Assembly (NCBI GenBank): GCA_026990815.1
Contig: JALXCS010000344.1
Coordinates: 1,071-11,530, forward strand
DNA: 10,460 nucleotides
Direction of reading: 5' to 3'
Source: Methylomonas sp.
GTDB taxonomy: Bacteria; Pseudomonadota; Gammaproteobacteria; Methylococcales; Methylomonadaceae
The stretch's first letter is position 1. Each line of letters opens with the position of its first letter. Shown piece after piece: positions 6,947 to 10,460 of this stretch. The notes under the pieces were generated by a model, which saw only the letters and a list, made by a program, of their open reading frames with translations, was not told the DNA's origin and made no database searches. Position numbers and translations under genes: made by a program.

Positions 6947-7542
6947 AGACAATCTGGACCGGCTTGAATATTAAATTAATCTCCTTGTTGCTCGCAATTT
7001 GTGTATTGCTTGCAATTATAGCCATAGCAGAATGGGCATATGCCGAATATTCATATCGCGATTTATTGACGTCAATTGATGATATTGACGAAACTGAAGA
7101 TGAAGTGGAAACTTTGCCCGAGATTAAATTAGCAGAAAAACCTTTGGAAAGTTATTCTCATATGGTTAACCGGCCATTGTTCACAGAAGGAAGAAAGCCG
7201 GTAGAAGAGGCAGATGATAAACCGGCTGAAGAATTTACCGGAAATATTGAGCTGGAGTTGACCGGTATAGTGGAAACGCCAGAGGGCACAACTGCTATGC
7301 TTAGGGATAAACTGAAGCAAAAAAATTATCGGGCCAGGAAAGGGGATAATGTTGAAGGATGGGATGTAGATGATGTCCTGGATGAAAAAGTTATTGTCAG
7401 GCGAGGCGTAAATCGTAAAGAATTACCATTAAGAAAGCCTCGTCCACAACAGGCAGAATCACCTAAATTAAAACCGCCAAGGAGAGCAAGGTCGCCAAGA
7501 AAACGAACAGCGCCACTGATGAAAGAAAATGACGAACTGTAA
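6943..7542 (+). CDS. XpsN-type GspC-like coupling protein (often named GspN), without PDZ domain
   Basis: This protein probably links the GspL-GspM platform to the GspD secretin, as GspC does in other systems and XpsN in Xanthomonas. The 199-residue product has one N-terminal membrane helix (about residues 12-34), an acidic linker (46-60, DDIDETEDEVETLPE), a conserved MVNRPLFTEGRKP box, and an HR-type beta domain (about 98-162: LELTGIVETPEGTTAMLRD, KGDNVEGWDVDDVL). The HR domain contacts the secretin N0 domain in GspC. No PDZ or coiled-coil module follows. Instead residues 164-199 form a Pro/Arg/Lys-rich tail with 12 basic residues and 7 prolines. The start overlaps gspM by 4 nt, and GAGA at 6931-6934 may be its ribosome site. 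The position just before the secretin matches xpsN. The classical large GspN is unrelated and unlikely here. Confidence 0.8.
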   Translation: MKTIWTGLNIKLISLLLAICVLLAIIAIAEWAYAEYSYRDLLTSIDDIDETEDEVETLPEIKLAEKPLESYSHMVNRPLFTEGRKPVEEADDKPAEEFTGNIELELTGIVETPEGTTAMLRDKLKQKNYRARKGDNVEGWDVDDVLDEKVIVRRGVNRKELPLRKPRPQQAESPKLKPPRRARSPRKRTAPLMKENDEL

Positions 7543-7555
7543 AAACAATAATGCC

Positions 7556-9796
7556 ATGAAAAAATTTACCATTATTCTTGCCAGTATAACTTTGTTGGCA
7601 TCATGTGAACATTTAGGGCCTTATCCCAATAAAAAAATGAAAATGGTGCCTGCTGATGACCCCACTGAAGTCACTACTCAGGAAACTGTTTTTGATCAGC
7701 TCAGTAATAAAGGACTTGAAGATGCGGATGGCAGCCCCAAGGATGAATTTTATCGTGGTACGGGAAGATTTGTTAATCCGGTAGTAAAGCCGGGGGAATC
7801 TAAAAAAAGTTCAGCGACTGGCAAATTTACCCTAAATTTTGAGGATGCGGCTTTAAGTGAAGTGATCAAGGTTATTCTTAGCGATACCCTGGGCGAAAGT
7901 TACATGGTTAATCCAAAAGTAGTCGGGAAAGTGACCTTGCAAACCTCCAGGCCATTGACCAGGGAAGAATTGCTTCCGACTCTGGAATTATTGTTGCAAG
8001 TCAATAATGCCGCGCTCATTAAAGATGGCAGTATGTATCGTATTGAACCATTGAGTAGTGCCTTGAAAGCCGGTGTTAATACCAGTGTGGCGGGAAAAGG
8101 AAAAGCCCAATCTGCCGGTTATCAGGTGCAAATTATGCCGTTGCAATATGTTGGCGTTGAAGAGATGCGGGAAATTCTTGAGCCAATGGTGTCGGGGTCG
8201 GCCATTCTCAGAGCAGACAAAGCCAGAAACTTGTTGATGGTGGCGGGAACAGCGAAAGAGTTGGAAAGCATAAAACAAACCGTGTCTACTTTTGATGTAG
8301 ACTATATGTCGGGGATGTCTTTTGGAATTTTCACCCTGAAAAACAGCGACGTTGAAACGCTCAATAAAGAGCTTGAAGCAGTATATAACCTCGCTGAAGG
8401 CAGCCCTATGGCGGGAATGTTCAAACTGGTTCCGATAGAACGGATGAATGCTATTTTGGCCATTACTCCACAACCCCGGTATCTGGACAAAATCAAGCTC
8501 TGGATTAATCGCCTGGATAGAGCAGTTGGGAGCGCTGGCGGTGGAGTGATTGTTTACCGCTGCCAGCATGTCAAGGCAGATGAATTGGCGGCTACATTAA
8601 ATGAGATTTTTACTGGAAAAGAAAAGAAAACTAAAGAACCAACTGTAGCTGCAGGCCGGAAGGCAACCAAGATAAACAGCAGGAACAAAAAAGCCAAGAC
8701 TAAAACTAAAAAAACCACGGCAAGAAGAACTTCATCAAGCAGAAGATCTACAGCACCTGATATTTCAGGAATTGGTGATGTCAGAATTATTGCTGATGAG
8801 CCGAATAATTCAATCATTATCGTGGCGACACCCCAGGAATATGAAACCATAAAGGCAGTGATTAAAGAGTTGGATGTAATGCCGCTGCAGGTTCTGATAG
8901 AGGCAACCATAATTGAGGTTCGATTGAGTGAGCAGACAAAATATGGGGTAAGTTGGGGGCTTGGGACTAATAGAGGAGTAACTTCATCTACCGATGACAA
9001 GGGTAAAATTACCGAGAGTGGAGGTTCTGGTGCTGCTAGAGGAATGGCTCAGCTAGGAGAATTGGCGGCTGCTGCTGCATCAGGGGCAAGTACGGGGGGA
9101 TTTTCTTATGTAATTAGCAACGTCTCAAATACTGTTCAGGCGACAATTGACGCCTTTGGAGTAGACGATAATATTAATGTGCTTTCTACACCTTCGCTAA
9201 TGGTGTTAAACAATCAAGAGGCTATTATAACGGTTGGTAATAAGGTGCCAACGCGAACAAATGAGGTGACTAATCTTGGTGCTGGAGTAAGCAACACGAC
9301 AGCAGTTAATAGTGGAATCGAGTCGACCGATACTGGTGTAAAATTAAAAGTGACACCCAGAGTAAATGCTAATGGGGTGGTCATTATGGAAATAGAACAA
9401 AGCGTTAAGGAAGCAACTGAGACTAAAACATCAAATATCGATTCTCCGACAATTCTTAATCGAGAAATTAACACAACTGTTGCTATTTATAGCGGGGAAA
9501 CAGTTGTCTTAGGAGGATTGATTGATGAAACTTATAGCGATGTGACGACTGGTATTCCTTGGTTAAAAGATCTTCCTTATGTTGGAGTTTTGTTTGGTGA
9601 AACAGATCGAAAGAAAAAGAAAAGTGAATTAATCGTTTTAATTACACCCCGGGTTGTACAGAACAAAGCTGATGCCAGAAGAGAAACAAGAAAATATCAA
9701 CTTAGATTACCCAGCTTGTATGAAATCGATGATGATTTAAAAGATATCAGTGGCGAATTAAAACAATTAAAGAAACATCAAAACCTTCCAAACTAG
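7556..9796 (+). CDS. gspD: Type II secretion secretin GspD, lipoprotein type
   Basis: GspD forms the outer-membrane channel for folded substrates. I chose the ATG at 7556 (746 residues) over an in-frame ATG at 7529 because it gives a compact lipoprotein signal, MKKFTIILASITLLASC, with lipobox LASC and Cys17. Glu at +2 predicts sorting to the outer membrane. The periplasmic domains are N0 (about 89-165, FTLNFEDAALSEVIKVIL), N1 (190-255), N2 (255-322) and N3 (330-446), followed by the secretin core (445-700, VLSTPSLMVLNNQEAIITVG, GETVVLGGLIDE, GIPWLKDLPYVGVLFG) and a charged C-terminal tail. N3 is interrupted by a 49-residue polybasic insert (354-402) with 18 Lys/Arg. The gene lies 13 nt after the GspC-like gene with no obvious ribosome site. 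Other secretins such as PilQ carry AMIN domains, absent here. Confidence 0.96.
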   Translation: MKKFTIILASITLLASCEHLGPYPNKKMKMVPADDPTEVTTQETVFDQLSNKGLEDADGSPKDEFYRGTGRFVNPVVKPGESKKSSATGKFTLNFEDAALSEVIKVILSDTLGESYMVNPKVVGKVTLQTSRPLTREELLPTLELLLQVNNAALIKDGSMYRIEPLSSALKAGVNTSVAGKGKAQSAGYQVQIMPLQYVGVEEMREILEPMVSGSAILRADKARNLLMVAGTAKELESIKQTVSTFDVDYMSGMSFGIFTLKNSDVETLNKELEAVYNLAEGSPMAGMFKLVPIERMNAILAITPQPRYLDKIKLWINRLDRAVGSAGGGVIVYRCQHVKADELAATLNEIFTGKEKKTKEPTVAAGRKATKINSRNKKAKTKTKKTTARRTSSSRRSTAPDISGIGDVRIIADEPNNSIIIVATPQEYETIKAVIKELDVMPLQVLIEATIIEVRLSEQTKYGVSWGLGTNRGVTSSTDDKGKITESGGSGAARGMAQLGELAAAAASGASTGGFSYVISNVSNTVQATIDAFGVDDNINVLSTPSLMVLNNQEAIITVGNKVPTRTNEVTNLGAGVSNTTAVNSGIESTDTGVKLKVTPRVNANGVVIMEIEQSVKEATETKTSNIDSPTILNREINTTVAIYSGETVVLGGLIDETYSDVTTGIPWLKDLPYVGVLFGETDRKKKKSELIVLITPRVVQNKADARRETRKYQLRLPSLYEIDDDLKDISGELKQLKKHQNLPN

Positions 9797-9818
9797 AGTT
9801 ATTCTTCTCTAATATTTT
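9794..9818 (+). terminator. Weak hairpin overlapping the gspD stop, terminator uncertain
   Basis: TAGAG at 9794-9798 can pair with CTCTA at 9807-9811, followed by AATATTTT. The stem has only five A/T-rich pairs and the T-run is short, so efficient intrinsic termination is doubtful. Confidence 0.2.
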
Positions 9819-9875
9819 GGCCCACAAAGACGTGAGCTTATGAAGCCATAAATCACCTTTTCATTGGTGTAATCA

Positions 9876-9922
9876 TTAGCATTGGTTAAGGCTTAAGCTA
9901 AATCTGTTTGATTTTATTTTAT
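9876..9922 (+). terminator. Possible terminator-like hairpin with T-rich tail downstream of gspD
   Basis: TTAGC (9876-9880) can pair with GCTAA (9897-9901), with an inner TTAA-GGC-TTAA pairing and a five-base bulge. A T-rich stretch follows from about 9904 to 9922. The stem is AT-rich and bulged. It is the best terminator candidate for the gsp cluster, but it is weak. Confidence 0.25.
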
Positions 9923-9974
9923 TACTGTGGGTGAAGTTGCTTGTAGGTGATAAAAATTCAATTTCCAGAAACTT

Positions 9975-10064
9975 TTTTGATCAAAAGCACAAAAATGCTG
10001 ATCGAAAAAGCCATCAAAATTTCCGCAATAATTGCGTTATTAAATAACAGTTTTTTTGCGAAAT
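9975..10064. repeat. Cluster of palindromes and nested inverted repeats
   Basis: Several inverted repeats are packed into about 90 bases. TTTTGATCAAAA at 9975-9986 is a perfect 12-base palindrome. GATCA (9979-9983) also pairs with TGATC (9999-10003), with inner GCA/TGC pairs. CGCAAT-A-ATTGCG (10024-10036) and GTTATT-A-AATAAC (10036-10048) are back-to-back 13-base inverted repeats sharing one G. An outer stem pairs 10019-10028 with 10056-10064 (nine pairs, one bulged C) and encloses the GTTATT/AATAAC stem. A T7 run sits at 10051-10057. The function is unknown: an operator, structured RNA or terminator remnant are all possible, and chance in AT-rich DNA is not excluded. Confidence 0.45.
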
Positions 10065-10181
10065 AATCTCATGTATTCCTGATTGAAGAAAAATGTATTC
10101 GTTTACATAATAACCAGTAGATCAAATGAACCCAATAAATATTTTATTGTGGATTCATTGCAAATATTAGTTTTCCAAGTG

Positions 10182-10225
10182 TTTTTCTTCCATTCCCCCC
10201 TCCCACCTCCCCTTGTCTCTCCTTT
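10182..10225. repeat. 44-nt pyrimidine-rich tract (G-rich on the minus strand)
   Basis: Of 44 bases, 41 are C or T on the + strand and 22 are C, in sharp contrast with the AT-rich surroundings. C-runs of six, three and four lie at 10195-10200, 10202-10204 and 10209-10212. The minus strand therefore carries G-runs separated by one to four bases, enough for a two-layer but not a standard three-layer G-quadruplex. No gene is linked to it. Confidence 0.6.
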
Positions 10226-10333
10226 GAGTAATCGTCTAATAGTTAGGCTTTGGAAGGCTTCAGAACAATTTCTAGATATCCTTGGTGATCACCTGTATAA
10301 GTAAGCATATATTTACATTTAAATAAGACGATG

Positions 10334-10459
10334 CTAAATTAATTTTTCAGAAATTTGTGAATCTTTAATCTCTACATAACGCATAGGGTACATATCTAAG
10401 TCAAGAGGTCTTATAAAACCGCGTGTTACAATAGTTTTTGTCTCTTTGATTTGGCTTAC
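10334..10459 (-). CDS. Possible 3' end of an unrecognised gene entering from the right edge
   Basis: On the minus strand one frame stays open from the right edge for 41 codons and ends at TAG (10334-10336 on the + strand). The other two minus-strand frames hit stops in this stretch. The residues look protein-like, for example TIVTRGFIRPLDLDMYPMRY followed by VEIKDSQISEKLI at the end, but I do not recognise a family. If real, it is the C-terminus of a gene convergent with the gsp cluster, with its start beyond the window. A run of 41 open codons can arise by chance, and a + strand frame is also open here, though it begins right after a stop and lacks an ATG. Confidence 0.4.
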   Translation of the reverse strand, partial: VSQIKETKTIVTRGFIRPLDLDMYPMRYVEIKDSQISEKLI

Positions 10460-10460
10460 T

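Larger units (their letters stand above)
9797..10333. other. AT-rich non-coding region downstream of gspD
   Basis: No convincing gene is present on either strand. The only sizeable frame (10083-10304, +) starts at TTG with no ribosome site, and its second half is translated from the pyrimidine tract, giving a non-protein-like composition. The stretch contains weak hairpins after gspD, an inverted-repeat cluster at about 9975-10064, a pyrimidine tract at 10182-10225, direct copies of AGGCTT at 10245-10250 and 10255-10260, and the palindrome GGTGATCACC at 10284-10293. I see no tRNA, CRISPR or insertion-sequence ends. Confidence 0.7.

Noticed and set aside
7988..8569. Long minus-strand open frame opposite gspD (193 codons)
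   Set aside because: It lies wholly inside the N0-N3 coding part of gspD, its translation is rich in His, Phe and Asn with no recognisable domain, and it has no operon context. It is an antisense shadow.
1..9796. Type IV pilus (Pil) cluster instead of T2SS
   Set aside because: GspG with its calcium loop, GspK with its helical insert and no Glu at position 5, and a secretin with N0-N3 domains and no AMIN domains identify a T2SS.
9979..10003. GATCA...TGATC hairpin as an intrinsic terminator
   Set aside because: The stem is bulged, and on neither strand is it followed by a T-run in the direction of transcription.
10284..10293. GGTGATCACC perfect palindrome as an operator
   Set aside because: A single 10-base palindrome with no promoter or start codon near it is expected by chance often enough; nothing links it to regulation.
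10083..10304. 73-codon + strand open frame starting at TTG, with a start (KKNVFVYIITSRSN) faintly like a GIY-YIG nuclease N-terminus
   Set aside because: It has no ATG and no ribosome site. The resemblance ends after about 20 residues without the expected YIG-x-T, and the rest is translated from the pyrimidine tract (HSPLPPPLVSPLS). It is best treated as a chance frame, or at most a remnant.

Overview
The window is almost entirely one type II secretion system (T2SS) gene cluster on the + strand, in the order gspE(partial)-F-G-H-I-J-K-L-M-N-D, followed by about 660 bases of AT-rich DNA with no convincing complete gene. The system exports folded proteins from the periplasm across the outer membrane of a Gram-negative bacterium. 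The order E-F-G-H-I-J-K-L-M-N-D, with the secretin gene last and a small PDZ-less GspC-type gene (called N in Xanthomonas) just before it, is the Xanthomonas Xps arrangement rather than the C-D-E-F... order of Vibrio, Klebsiella or Pseudomonas Xcp. The base composition is moderately AT-rich. A low- to mid-GC gammaproteobacterium or betaproteobacterium is likely. A Methylococcales-like host would fit, but that is inference from gene style and not shown by the sequence.

Layout. 3-989: C-terminal two-thirds of the GspE ATPase, cut by the left edge. 1025-2242: GspF, the inner-membrane platform. 2257-4339: four pseudopilins, G (major) and H, I, J (minor). 4320-5264: GspK, the large tip pseudopilin. 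5278-6381: GspL with a PilN-type periplasmic half. 6362-6946: GspM. 6943-7542: the XpsN/GspC-like coupling protein. 7556-9796: GspD, a lipoprotein-type secretin. The genes are tightly packed: H/I, J/K, L/M and M/N overlap by 8, 20, 20 and 4 nt. Only the G-H gap (106 nt) is larger than about 35 nt. No promoter is visible inside the cluster.

How the parts work together. GspE hydrolyses ATP on the cytoplasmic side and is anchored through GspL, GspM and GspF. This drives assembly of the GspG pseudopilus under a GspI-J-K-H tip. The N/C-type protein links the inner-membrane platform to the N-terminal periplasmic domains of the GspD channel. No prepilin peptidase (GspO/PilD), GspS pilotin or obvious secreted substrate is present in the window, so prepilin processing presumably relies on a peptidase encoded elsewhere.

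Right end (9797-10460). This holds weak hairpins, a cluster of inverted repeats (about 9975-10064), a 44-nt pyrimidine tract (10182-10225), and the possible 3' end of an unrecognised minus-strand gene entering from the right edge (10334-10459). I found no clear novel system. The most unusual features are polybasic low-complexity segments in three consecutive periplasmic components (GspM, GspN/C, GspD) and the structured non-coding DNA at the right end.
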